In this document: in pieces, positions 1 through 8,090 of the stretch
Position numbering within the stretch: the stretch's first letter is position 1
Layout of the letters: every line of letters starts with the position of its first letter
Assembly: GCA_041687755.1 (NCBI GenBank)
Contig: JBDNJM010000121.1
Span: forward strand, 1-44,647
Direction of reading: 5' to 3'
DNA from: JBDNJM01 sp041687755
GTDB lineage: Bacteria > Planctomycetota > UBA1135 > GCA-002686595
Length of the DNA stretch: 44,647 bases
Notes under the pieces: model-generated
What the model was told of the DNA's origin: nothing
The model's input: only the letters and a program-made list of their open reading frames with translations
Database searches by the model: none
Translations under genes and position numbers: made by a program

Positions 1-759
1 GATGACGGCCAAGTGCGCCCAGCCCCTTTGCGTCCAGATGTAGGTGATGTCGCCAACCCAGGCCTGGTCGAGCCTCGCCGGCCAGAAGTCGCGATCGAGG
101 AGGTTCGGCGCCACCGGCAAGCTGTGCGCCGAGTCCTTCGTGACGACGAATCGCCGGCGGACCTTGCTGGTCAAACCATGCTGCCGCATGAGCCGCGCGA
201 CGCGCTTCCTGCTGACCCAGACGTCCACCCTGCGCAGTTCCGCGTGGATCCTCAGACTCCCGTGGGTGCCTCACGCATTCGCGTGGATCGCCCCAATCTT
301 TGTGAGCAGATCGGCGTCGCTCCATGCCGACTCGCTCAGGGCGGGCGAGTCCGGCCACTTGTAGTAACCGCTGGTCGAGACCTTCAGGACGCGGCCCATC
401 AGGGTGATCGGGTACATGACCTTCTCCGCGTGGATCACGCGCGCAGGCCGATCCTGTTCCTTCGCGAAGAAGGCCGCGGCTTTTTTTAGGAAGTCGCGCT
501 CCTGCTCGAGGATTCGGTTCTCGCGGCAGAGCCGGCGGAGCTCCACTTGCTCATCAGAGGTCAGCGCGCCCGCGGGACCACTTCCCCCGTCCACCTCCGC
601 CTGCCGCACCCGTTTGCGCAGGGCAGACTCGGTCAGATCCAGGTCTTTCGCCGCCCTGGCGACGCTACCAATCTCGCGAGCAAGCCGAACCGTGTCGGCC
701 GTCTGCTCCTCGCTGAATGCGCTTCCCTTCCCGCGGGTCATCGGGACATCCTGGCGCAT
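1..759 (-). pseudogene. IS3-family transposase (OrfA plus start of OrfB), nonsense mutation
   Basis: OrfA features come first: an N-terminal helix-turn-helix of the HTH_Tnp_1 type (AREIGSVARAAKDLDLTES), then a leucine-zipper-like stretch ending LKKAAAFFAKE. The reading frame runs on directly into OrfB-like sequence (RVLKVSTSGYYKW). At 271-273 a TGA interrupts the frame where relatives have Arg or similar. Beyond it the same frame continues GTHGSLRIHAELRRVDVWVS and reaches the first catalytic Asp in WVGDITYIW before leaving the window at position 1. An A7 run on the minus strand (481-487) sits where IS3 elements normally shift frame -1; here OrfA and OrfB are already in one frame. The transposase is therefore interrupted, and the last two catalytic residues are not visible. 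Confidence 0.85.
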
Positions 760-771
760 CGCGCCTTAGGT

Positions 772-800
772 GGGGTGTCCACTTTCGCGGGGCAAGGTCA
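772..800 (-). repeat. Probable terminal inverted repeat of the IS3 element
   Basis: It lies just upstream of the transposase start at 759. On the minus strand it starts TG and contains the AAAGTGGACA core seen at ends of many IS3-family elements. The matching copy would be outside the window, so the exact boundary is inferred. Confidence 0.45.
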
Positions 801-1202
801 GCCCGCGCCCAGGATCCACCGCCGCTCAAGCCGCGTTCGAGCGGGCAGGGAAAGGACTGAAGCGCTCGACTCGCTCTGGCTCGAAATAGGGACGCGCGAG
901 AGACCCGGCCCTAAAGACCGGGCCGCCGGGCCGCCGATGAGCCCTGTGGACGATTCGTCCCCCTACGTTTGGGTGGGCATGGGGCTCCCGACAACCGAGT
1001 CGGGAGCCCCTATTTCATTTCCCGGCGCCCCGCGGGCGAAGCGGACCGGGCGGCGAGACCGATCGAGAGGGATCGGGGCGGGCGCGCCGAGAGGAAGGCC
1101 CACGGGTTCGGTCGAGGCGGATTCTCTTCAGACCCCTTGGCGGGAGTCTTGGGGTGGCGCGAGGGTTGGGGCGGCGGCTAGGGTCTAGACTCCGGGCCTG
1201 TC
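801..1202. other. Gene-poor region between the IS end and the mla operon
   Basis: About 400 bases without a convincing gene. The only clear structure is the strong hairpin at 981-1010 (listed separately). Between 890 and 960 there are GC-rich short stems (for example CCCGG...CCGGG near 904-920), but I could not match them to a known RNA family. It may be the remnant of whatever the IS landed next to, or may hold a small RNA that ends at the terminator. The promoter of the mla operon should lie near 1140-1200, but no clean -35/-10 pair is visible. Confidence 0.5.
981..1018 (+). terminator. Rho-independent terminator with no gene upstream
   Basis: A perfect 12-bp stem, GGGGCTCCCGAC (981-992) with GTCGGGAGCCCC (999-1010), encloses a 6-base loop and is followed by TATTTCATTT. 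The T-rich tail is on the plus strand, so it would stop rightward transcription. The nearest upstream genes are on the minus strand (IS transposase), so its client transcript is unknown. Confidence 0.8.
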
Positions 1203-2375
1203 ATGGGGTCCTCCAACAGTACGGTCGAGAGTCTGGCAGCGATCTTCTCCGTCGAGCGCGTGCCCGACGGTGAAGGCGGAGAGCGGCTGCACATGGGCGG
1301 CGAGCTGCGTTTTCAGAGTCGGCCAGAGGACTGGCGGAGCGTGCTCGATTTGGTGGGCCCGAGTCGAGCACAGCGCGGGCAGGGTCGGCTGGATCTGGAC
1401 TTGGCGGGCGTCGAGGGGATCGACGGAGCAAGTGCTGCGCTGGTGATCCAGTTGCGCAGCGACCTGTGCGCAGCTGGGCGGTCGGGCGTGATTCACGGGG
1501 CCCGCGGCCAGGTGGCGCGGGTGCTCGAGTTGTACGGCAGCCACCCCTTGCAGCCTTCGGAGAAGGAGGCGCCGTGCCGGCAGGGGGCGTTCGACCAGCT
1601 GGGCGCCGCGACGGTGCGCAAGTGGGGCGAGACGCGGACGGCGCTGGCGCTCGCCGGGGAGCTTGCCGTCGAGCTTGGGCGCACGGTTCTCTCTCCGCGT
1701 CGCGTTTCCTGGTCGGAGTGCGTGGTCCAGTTCGGGCGCGTCGGGCCGGACTCGCTGCCGATCGTCGTGCTGATCCACTTCCTGGTCGGGCTAATCCTGG
1801 CGCTGCAGTCCGCGGTGCAGCTCGACCAGTTCGGTGCCGCGATCTACGCGGCGGACCTCGTGGGCCTGAGCCTCGTGCGCGAACTCGCGCCGCTGATGAC
1901 CGGGATCCTCCTGGCGGGGCGCTCGGGCGCCTCGTTCGCGGCGGAGTTGGGGACGATGCGAGTCTCCGAAGAGGTGGACGCACTCGAAACCCTCGGGATC
2001 TCGCCGGTGCGGTACCTCGTGCTCCCACGGTTTCTGAGCCTGGTGATCGCAGCGCCCATGCTGACCCTGGCGGCCAACGCCGTGGGCATCCTCGGCGGCC
2101 TCGCGATCGGCGTGCTCGCGCTGGGCTTGAGTCCCGTCGCGTATTGGAGCCGCACGGTGCTGGCGATCGACATGACCGACATCGTCAGCGGCCTGGTGAA
2201 GAGCGTGGTCTTCGCCGGGCTCGTCGCCCTGATCGGCTGCGAGCGCGGGCTCGCGACGCGGGGCGGGGCGGCGGGCGTGGGGCGCGCGACGACGTCGGCC
2301 GTCGTGACCACGATCTTCTACCTGGTCGTCGCGGACGCTCTGTTCACCTACATGTTCAACCTGTACGGCGTATGA
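1203..2375 (+). CDS. mlaE: MlaE-type ABC permease with N-terminal STAS (MlaB-like) domain
   Basis: Inner-membrane permease of an Mla/MCE phospholipid transporter, 390 residues. Residues about 1-115 look like a STAS domain (LDLAGVEGIDGASAALVIQL), the role played by separate MlaB in Proteobacteria. Residues about 150-385 form the MlaE permease, with several hydrophobic helices and the conserved LVRELAPLMTGILLAGRSGA stretch, followed by EVDALETLGISPVRYLVLPR. It overlaps the ATPase gene by four bases (ATGA), which indicates translational coupling. The fusion is longer than stand-alone MlaE (about 260 residues), but such fusions are known. The ATG start is the first in frame after the upstream gap; no strong Shine-Dalgarno is visible. 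Confidence 0.93.
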   Translation: MGSSNSTVESLAAIFSVERVPDGEGGERLHMGGELRFQSRPEDWRSVLDLVGPSRAQRGQGRLDLDLAGVEGIDGASAALVIQLRSDLCAAGRSGVIHGARGQVARVLELYGSHPLQPSEKEAPCRQGAFDQLGAATVRKWGETRTALALAGELAVELGRTVLSPRRVSWSECVVQFGRVGPDSLPIVVLIHFLVGLILALQSAVQLDQFGAAIYAADLVGLSLVRELAPLMTGILLAGRSGASFAAELGTMRVSEEVDALETLGISPVRYLVLPRFLSLVIAAPMLTLAANAVGILGGLAIGVLALGLSPVAYWSRTVLAIDMTDIVSGLVKSVVFAGLVALIGCERGLATRGGAAGVGRATTSAVVTTIFYLVVADALFTYMFNLYGV

Positions 2376-3118
2376 GCGACGTCCTGATTCACGCGGAGCA
2401 GCTGGAGATCGGCTACGGCACCACGCCCATCCTGGAGCCTCTGGACTTCAAGATTCAGCGCGGGACCGTGCACTGCATTTTGGGCGGAAGCGGCTCGGGC
2501 AAGTCCACGCTGCTGCGCACGCTCATCGGCCTGCAGCCGCAGCTGGGGGGCGAGCTGAGCTTCGACCTCGAGCCGGCCCCGGGGCTGGACGCGGCCGCGC
2601 CGCGCTTCGGCGTGCTGTTCCAGTCGGGAGCTCTGTTCGGTTCCATGACCCTCGCCCAGAACCTAGAGCTGCCGCTGCGGCATTGGACGGCGATGGGGGA
2701 TTCAGCGATCGAGGCGGTGGTGCGAGCGAAGCTCCGGCTCGTGGGGCTGGAGCGCTTCGAGAACCACCGGCCCGCCGAGATCTCGGGGGGCATGAAGAAG
2801 CGCGCCGGCATCGCTCGGGCCCTGGCCCTCGATCCGCCGCTGCTGTTCCTCGACGAGCCTTCGGCCGGCCTCGATCCGGTCGCGGCCGCCGAACTAGACC
2901 GCCTGATGATCGCCCTGCGCGACCAGCTGGGCATGACCCTAGTGGTCGTGACCCACGAACTCGAGAGTGTGCTGCGCGCCGGCGACGAGGCCACCGTGAT
3001 CGATCCCGAGAGGAAGCGCATCGTGGCCAGCGGCCCCCCGCGCGAGCTGAAGGCGCACTCGACCGACCCCTATGTACGCAAGTTCCTCGACTCGTTCTTC
3101 ACCGAGTTCGACGCCTGA
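2372..3118 (+). CDS. mlaF: MlaF-type ABC transporter ATPase
   Basis: ATPase partner of the upstream permease, 248 residues, the usual family length. Walker A is GGSGSGKST, the signature is ISGGMKKR (MlaF/MkL-type, rather than the LSGGQ of most ABC proteins), and Walker B is LLFLDEPSAGLDP, with the switch His in VVVTHE. The reading frame is open far upstream, but the ATG at 2372 overlaps the permease stop (ATGA) and starts the family-typical MSDVLIHAEQLEIGYG. It presumably powers lipid movement between the inner membrane and the MlaD ring. Confidence 0.95.
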   Translation: MSDVLIHAEQLEIGYGTTPILEPLDFKIQRGTVHCILGGSGSGKSTLLRTLIGLQPQLGGELSFDLEPAPGLDAAAPRFGVLFQSGALFGSMTLAQNLELPLRHWTAMGDSAIEAVVRAKLRLVGLERFENHRPAEISGGMKKRAGIARALALDPPLLFLDEPSAGLDPVAAAELDRLMIALRDQLGMTLVVVTHELESVLRAGDEATVIDPERKRIVASGPPRELKAHSTDPYVRKFLDSFFTEFDA

Positions 3119-3133
3119 GCGGCGACGACGACC

Positions 3134-4174
3134 ATGATTCGACAACCCCAGAACTACTGGAAGATCGGCGCCTTCGTGGCCTCGAGCGGCACGCTCCTGT
3201 TTGCGGCCGTGGTGTGGTTCGGCACGCGCGGCCTGTATCGCGACACGATCAACGCGGTGACCTACTTCAACGAGTCGGTCGAGGGCCTCACGACCGGTTC
3301 GCCCGTCAAATTCCGGGGGGTGGCGCTTGGCAAGGTGACCGAGATTCGGTTCGGCCCCAACCAGCGCGACGTGCAGGTCGGGCTGGAGATCTACTTCGAC
3401 ACGCTCGTCTCCCTGGGCCTGCGCAGCGATCGGCCCGTGCCCGGCGTGCCCCTGGCCCTCGAGCAGGAGGGCGTGCGCGTGCAGCTCAGCAGCTCCGGTC
3501 TCACGGGCATCACGTTCCTGCAGATGGACGTGTTCGATCCAGAGCAGTTCCCCGCCCGCGAGCTGGAGTTCAGGCCGCCGTGGAACCACATCCCCAGTCA
3601 GCCTTCAACGATGAAGGGCATCGAGGACACGGTGATCGAGGCGCTGCAGCGGATCCCCGGCATGTTCGACGACGTGGAGGCGACGGTCGAGAAGCTCGGC
3701 CGCGGCCTCGACAATCTGGATCTGGGGGCCCTGGCCCGCAGCGCTCAGTCCATTGTCGAACGCACGGAAGGCCTGTTCATGGCGCTGGAGCCGGGCGTTC
3801 TGCGCGAGACCCTGGAGAACGTGCGCGCGACGAGCGGCTCGCTCTCGCTCGTCTCGGACCGGCTGGCATCGTCCGACGGCCCGCTTGAGGAGCTCGGTCG
3901 TGCGGCCAAAACCCTGAGCGAGCAGGTGGCGGGCGCGCTCGAGGAGTTGGACGTGGCGGGGCTCTCGGCGGGCGCCCGCACGACGCTCGACCAGGTCGGC
4001 ACCGCCGCCGGCTCGCTCAGTAGCGGTCTCGGCGGCGACAGCGGTATCGGCGCCGATGCGCGCGCGGAACTGCGACAGCTGGGCGCGACCCTCGACGACC
4101 TTAGCGCCCTGCTACGACTTCTAGAACGTGACCCCGGCGCCCTGTTGCGCGGCCGAGGAGACACCCCGAGATGA
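3134..4174 (+). CDS. mlaD: MlaD-type MCE-domain protein
   Basis: Periplasmic lipid-binding component anchored by one N-terminal transmembrane helix (about residues 11-31, IGAFVASSGTLLFAAVVWFG). The MCE domain follows at about 40-150 (GLTTGSPVKFRGVALGKVTE is a classic MCE start). The C-terminal half (about 155-340) is a Leu/Ala/Glu-rich region with long-helix and coiled-coil character, as expected for proteins that assemble into rings or bridges. It starts 15 bases after mlaF and overlaps the next gene by four bases. At 346 residues it is longer than E. coli MlaD (183), because of this C-terminal extension. Confidence 0.93.
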   Translation: MIRQPQNYWKIGAFVASSGTLLFAAVVWFGTRGLYRDTINAVTYFNESVEGLTTGSPVKFRGVALGKVTEIRFGPNQRDVQVGLEIYFDTLVSLGLRSDRPVPGVPLALEQEGVRVQLSSSGLTGITFLQMDVFDPEQFPARELEFRPPWNHIPSQPSTMKGIEDTVIEALQRIPGMFDDVEATVEKLGRGLDNLDLGALARSAQSIVERTEGLFMALEPGVLRETLENVRATSGSLSLVSDRLASSDGPLEELGRAAKTLSEQVAGALEELDVAGLSAGARTTLDQVGTAAGSLSSGLGGDSGIGADARAELRQLGATLDDLSALLRLLERDPGALLRGRGDTPR

Positions 4175-4800
4175 TGATTCGATTCGTTCTTGCCTGCCTG
4201 TGCGCGACGCTTGCCTCGTGCCTGTCCGCGTCGGCTCCGCTGGAGATCCAGTGGTACTCGCTGGAGGCCTTTCGGGAGCCACCCCGCGTGATCGCGCCCG
4301 ACGAGTCGTTGGCGCCCTTGAGCCTTCGCAGCCTGGACGTTCGCGCAAGCGGATCCGTCGACGAGCGCTTTTCGACGTTGCTCGACGGGGGCCGCGTGCG
4401 GTACGCCGAAGACCTGCGCTGGGTTGAAGGACCCCAGCCCGTCCTCGAACGCCGGATGCGGGAGCGGTTGTTGCGTGACGAGCGCGTTGCGCTGGGCTCG
4501 CCGCGTGCAGAGCTGGCGGCCGCGATCGACCTGCAGGAGTTCGGCGAGCGAGTGAGCGCGAGTCGGCGCGACGCGCGGATCGTCCTGGAGGTCGTCCTCC
4601 GGAAGAACGACCGGGCCGTCGACTCGCGCCGGTACGAAGTCTCGACCGTACTGGAGGCTCCAGGCACCGCGCAACTCGTCGAGACCTTGTCGCTTGAGCT
4701 GGACGCGTTGCTCGGCGCGATCCTCGACGACCTGGTCGAGACCGGGTCGCGCCTCGACGGGGCCGAAGCGGACTCCGCGGGGACCGCCGGCACCGATTGA
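4171..4800 (+). CDS. ABC-type transport auxiliary lipoprotein (PqiC/YmbA-like)
   Basis: A 209-residue lipoprotein. The signal peptide ends at a lipobox LASC (Cys near residue 17), so the mature protein should be lipid-anchored. The start of the mature part (IQWYSLEAFREPPR) and the middle (RERLLRDERVALGSPRAELA) fit the ABC_trans_aux family found beside MCE operons: it reads as a PqiC-type outer-membrane partner for the MCE protein. ATGA overlap with mlaD makes it the fourth gene of the operon. A second ATG at 4174 is an equally possible start. The family match is by pattern and context, not by a search. Confidence 0.75.
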   Translation: MMIRFVLACLCATLASCLSASAPLEIQWYSLEAFREPPRVIAPDESLAPLSLRSLDVRASGSVDERFSTLLDGGRVRYAEDLRWVEGPQPVLERRMRERLLRDERVALGSPRAELAAAIDLQEFGERVSASRRDARIVLEVVLRKNDRAVDSRRYEVSTVLEAPGTAQLVETLSLELDALLGAILDDLVETGSRLDGAEADSAGTAGTD

Positions 4801-4826
4801 GGCGTTGCGCGCTGCGCTGACCGGGC

Positions 4827-5189
4827 TCAGGCGGACGGGCGCGCCGCGAGCCAGAGCACGACGCCGCAGGCCGCTTCGACGGCGCCCAGGCCGGCCGTGT
4901 AGAGCGTGACGCCGTCCAGCGCGAGGCTCACCAGGCGCCCGAGCACGAGCCCCGCGAACAGCAGGGCGAGCGCGAGCATCCACGGGCGCGGATCCGGACG
5001 GGTCGGCGCGAGCAGCATGGCGCCGCCGAGCCCGATGATGAGCCCTCCGAACACCGTGCGGTACTCGGCCGTAGCCTTCGCGCTCTCGATGCCTAACTCG
5101 GAGAGCTCGGCGGCGGCCTGGGGCGCGAACAGTGCGTAGACGCCGAAAGCCAGGTTGATGGCGCCGAGCAAGTAGACGAGGACGTTCAT
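4827..5189 (-). CDS. Small four-helix membrane protein, DUF4345-like
   Basis: 120 residues with four predicted membrane segments: about 4-22 (LVYLLGAINLAFGVYALFA), 45-63 (FGGLIIGLGGAMLLAP), 70-88 and 97-115. The arrangement, including YRTVFGGLIIGLGGA after the first loop, fits the DUF4345 family of small integral membrane proteins of unknown function. It stands alone, convergent with the mla operon (26-base gap). No catalytic motif is visible. Confidence 0.7.
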   Translation of the reverse strand: MNVLVYLLGAINLAFGVYALFAPQAAAELSELGIESAKATAEYRTVFGGLIIGLGGAMLLAPTRPDPRPWMLALALLFAGLVLGRLVSLALDGVTLYTAGLGAVEAACGVVLWLAARPSA

Positions 5190-5225
5190 GGTGGGCGTGG
5201 GAGGGGGGGACCGGGACTTAGTCTC

Positions 5226-7029
5226 CTAGACCGAGCCGCCGCCCTCCTCCAGGAGTTCGATTTTCCTGCGGCGCGGATCCACCTTGCGCTCGCGCAGATC
5301 GCCCGCGCTGAGGACCGTGAAGCGCGTTCCCGAGCCCTGCCCGTCCACGCGCACAATCTGGCCGAGCTGGCGGCCGTCGATTCGGATCCAGTCCCCGCGC
5401 TTGAAGGGCGCTCTTGAGATCGGCGGATCGGCATCGCCTGTATTGGGATCGCCCGGGGCGGGGTTAGCCGCGGCGCGGCTGGCAGCGGGCTTCCCCCGAA
5501 CGGCGACAGGGCGCGCGCGGAACCCCTCGGCCAACAGGGTCTCGGCGGGGACGCACACGTCGCAGCCAGCGCAGGGCACCGGCCCCACGGACTGTTCGAA
5601 GTGGCGGCTGAGCACGGCCCGCCGGCATTCTCCGAGGTCCGAGACGAAGCGCCAGACGCCCAGGAGCGAAGCCAGGTCCCGACGGTGCTTCTCGGCCGAG
5701 CCGAGGAACTCGGGCAGCTCGGCCGGTTCGGGCGCGCGGATCAGGCCAGGTCGTGGCGCTCGAAGCTGCCCTCGATCAGGCCGAGCGTGCGCGCCCAGGC
5801 GAGTCAGATCGAGACGCGGTTGTCAGAGCGGTTCTTGACCAGCAGCTCGGCGCGCAAATCGTCGAGGTCCTTCGTCGCGATTCTGCCGCCCCAGGCAGCG
5901 AGCGTCTGGAGCACGCCGTGGAAGTCTTCGGCGTCGGGATTGGCCCAGCCGATGAAGTTCTCCTGCACCGCGAGGTCTTCGGCAAAGGCGTAGGTCTCGC
6001 ACCAGGCGTGCTGGCCATCGCGGCCCGCGCGCCCCAGCTCCTGAGTCAGAGCTTCGACGGTGTGAGGAATCTGAGCGTGCAGCAGGAAGCGGATGTCCGG
6101 CTTGTCCACGCCCATCCCAAAAGCGTTTGTGGCCAGGACGACCTCGCGCTCGGAGGCGCATGAAGCGCGCCTGCATCTCGCGTCGCTCCTGGGGGCTGAG
6201 CTTGCCGTGACAGACGAGTGGGTGCACCCCGCGTCGCTTGAGCTCGACGTGCAGCCGCTCGAGATCGCGGATCAGGGTGGAGTAGACAATGCCCGGCCCG
6301 TCGATGCGCGCAATGCGATCCAGCAGCAGCTCCAGCTTCTCGTCTTCCGTGTCGACGGTCGTGCTGGCCAGCATGAGGTTTTCGCGGTCGACGCGGTCGT
6401 GCAGGTGCAGGGGCGCGTCGAGCCGCAGCTGCTTGACGATGTCGCCGGCAGTCCGCGGCGTCGCGGTCGCGGTGAGAGCGGAGGTGGGGGGGGTCGCCGA
6501 GCAGCCTGCGGTACTCGCCGAGTCGCCAGTAGTCCGGGCGGAAGTCGTGGCCCCACTCGAAGATGCAGTGGGCTTCGTCAATGGCTAGGCGCGTGACCCG
6601 CAGCTCAGGCAGGCGCTCGAGGAATGTCGAGCTGCGAAAACGCTCCGGAGTGACGTAGAGCAGGCGCAGCTCGCCGCGCACGGCGGCCTCCAGTCGCTTG
6701 CGGCGCTATCCGCCTGAGAGGCTCGAGTTGATGAAGCTCGCGGGCAGGCCGCGCCGACGCAGGGCGCCCACGCGGTCCTCGGCGAGGGCGATCAGCGGGC
6801 TGACGAGCAAGGTGAGGCCCTCCAGCAGGAGCGCGGGGAGCTGATAGCAGAGCGACTTCCCGGATCCCGTGGGGACCGTCAGCAGCAGGTCCCTCCCGCC
6901 GAGCACGGCCTGGACTGCCTCGAGCTGGGGGCCTCGGAAGGCCGTGTGCCCGAAGTGCTGTTTCAGGGCGGCTGAGAGCTCTGCCGGGTCGGGGTCGAGG
7001 CGCGGCCAGTCGTGGGTTGCGGGGTGCAT
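5226..7029 (-). pseudogene. recQ: ATP-dependent DNA helicase RecQ, multiply disrupted
   Basis: All RecQ landmarks are present but not in one frame. They are Walker A TVPTGSGKSLCYQLPAL, DEAH box AIDEAHCIFEWGHDFRP, motif III ALTATATPR, motif V/VI MGVDKPDIRFLLHAQIPHT...LGRAGRDGQ, and a zinc-binding end (LGECRRAVLSRHF...CAGCDVC). Lesions, reading leftward: in-frame TAG at 6706-6708 (probably from GAG); an extra base in a C8 run at 6486-6493; an extra base near 6150-6162; in-frame TGA at 5804-5806; a frameshift near 5738-5752. The flanking sequence is still highly family-like, so decay looks recent. Two of the five changes are substitutions and only one is in a homopolymer, so assembly error alone is a poor explanation. 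A separate functional RecQ may exist elsewhere. Confidence 0.92.
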
Positions 7030-7223
7030 GGGGCGCGGATTCTAGCCGGGGCTGGAGCCTGCGGAGCCCAGGCGAGACCCTCGGCCGGCGGGACGGTTAG
7101 GATGGAAAGCTCGCCGCCGGCAGGACTCTTCGGGTTCGGCCGAGGTGGGAGTCCCTGAGCCTTGCCATGGCACGCGCGACCGGCTCCCCGGTTGCCAGGC
7201 GCCCGTGGCCGTCCCTTCGATCC

Positions 7224-8084
7224 ATGCACCGCATCGCCCTACTGCTGTCGCTCGCCGTTCTTGCGGCTCTCGCCCTGACCTTCAACTCCGAGGCCCAGGA
7301 GGAGGGACAAGACCCTATGGCGGAGCTGACCGCGCTCTATCACGCGGCCTTCGAGAGCGGGGAGACCGAGGCCTTGGCCGCGGGGTTCGCGCAGCACAGC
7401 GGGCTTGCCCTGCTGGTGATCGACGCGGACCTCGAGGGCAGCTTGGCGCTGCGCGAGGAGAACCTCTCCGCCGAGAATGAGGCACAGGCCCTGGAGCGCA
7501 TCGCCCGGGCAGAGTTCGGTGCCGCCGTCGCCTCGCGCGCTCTGCACGAGCCGATCTTCAGCGACTATGCCGTCTCGTTCGGCGGCTGGAGCGAGGTCCA
7601 GCGCCTCAACTTCCGCGCCGGCCAAAAGGCCTTTGGCGAGGCGCGCGGAGCCCTGCGCGAGGGCGACCTGGAGCGGGCCCACGAGCGCGCCAACCGCTCG
7701 CTCGAGCTGGCCGAGCCCCTGGGCGACTGGTGGGGCACCGCGATGGCGCTCGGCGCCCGCGCCGACGCCTTGATCGCCGCGGAGGAGCACACCGAGGCGC
7801 TGATCGCTGCGTCGCGTGCTCGTCTGCTGCACCACCAGCTGGGGCTCGAGTCCTCGCAGCTCGGTGACCTCCTGCGCATGGCGGATGCCGCGCTTGGACT
7901 GCAGCGCTTCGGCCGCGCCCTGAACGCGATGGACGCGGCCCAGGGCCTGGCGGACCGTCAGACCCGCAGCGACTGGCAGGGCGAGCTGCTCGCGCGCCGC
8001 GCGGCCGCGCTCGAGGGCCTGGGCCGGACAGCAGAGGCGGCCGCCGTGCGCGCCGAGCTCGCTGCTCTCGAGCAGGGCGAGTAG
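7224..8084 (+). CDS. Secreted TPR-like helical-repeat protein
   Basis: 286 residues starting at the second in-frame ATG, which gives a clean signal peptide (MHRIALLLSLAVLAALALT, cleavage probably after SEA). An upstream ATG at 7167 would add 19 residues that spoil it. The mature part is Ala/Leu/Glu-rich, with repeated helix-pair patterns such as ALREGDLERAHERANRSLEL, ALIAAEEHTEALIAASRARL and ALGLQRFGRALNAMDAAQGL, typical of tetratricopeptide repeats. It lies six bases before the ABC exporter, so co-transcription is likely. The function is unknown; a periplasmic scaffold is a guess. Confidence 0.75.
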   Translation: MHRIALLLSLAVLAALALTFNSEAQEEGQDPMAELTALYHAAFESGETEALAAGFAQHSGLALLVIDADLEGSLALREENLSAENEAQALERIARAEFGAAVASRALHEPIFSDYAVSFGGWSEVQRLNFRAGQKAFGEARGALREGDLERAHERANRSLELAEPLGDWWGTAMALGARADALIAAEEHTEALIAASRARLLHHQLGLESSQLGDLLRMADAALGLQRFGRALNAMDAAQGLADRQTRSDWQGELLARRAAALEGLGRTAEAAAVRAELAALEQGE

Positions 8085-8090
8085 GGCCGG

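Larger units (their letters stand above)
1..800 (-). mobile_element. IS3-family insertion sequence, one end (truncated by window edge)
   Basis: The segment carries an IS3-type transposase reading leftward off the window edge. The outer end is best placed at about 772-800, where the minus strand begins TGACCTTGCCCCGCGAAAGT and continues GGACACCCC. This resembles the TG-starting, AAAGTGGACA-containing terminal repeats of many IS3 relatives (family knowledge). The other end lies outside the window, so the inverted repeat partner and target duplication cannot be checked. The element is probably inactive because its transposase has a stop codon. Confidence 0.75.

Noticed and set aside
1466..2371. 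A 5' extension of the MlaF frame
   Set aside because: It overlaps the permease gene in another frame. The ATG at 2372 gives the family N-terminus and a coupled ATGA overlap.
6486..6493. Programmed frameshifting in recQ at the G8/C8 run
   Set aside because: Other frameshifts and two in-frame stops lie elsewhere in the gene, so a single recoding event cannot explain it.
7167..7223. ATG at 7167 as start of the TPR-like protein
   Set aside because: It would put an Arg/Pro-rich stretch in front of a good signal peptide that starts at 7224.
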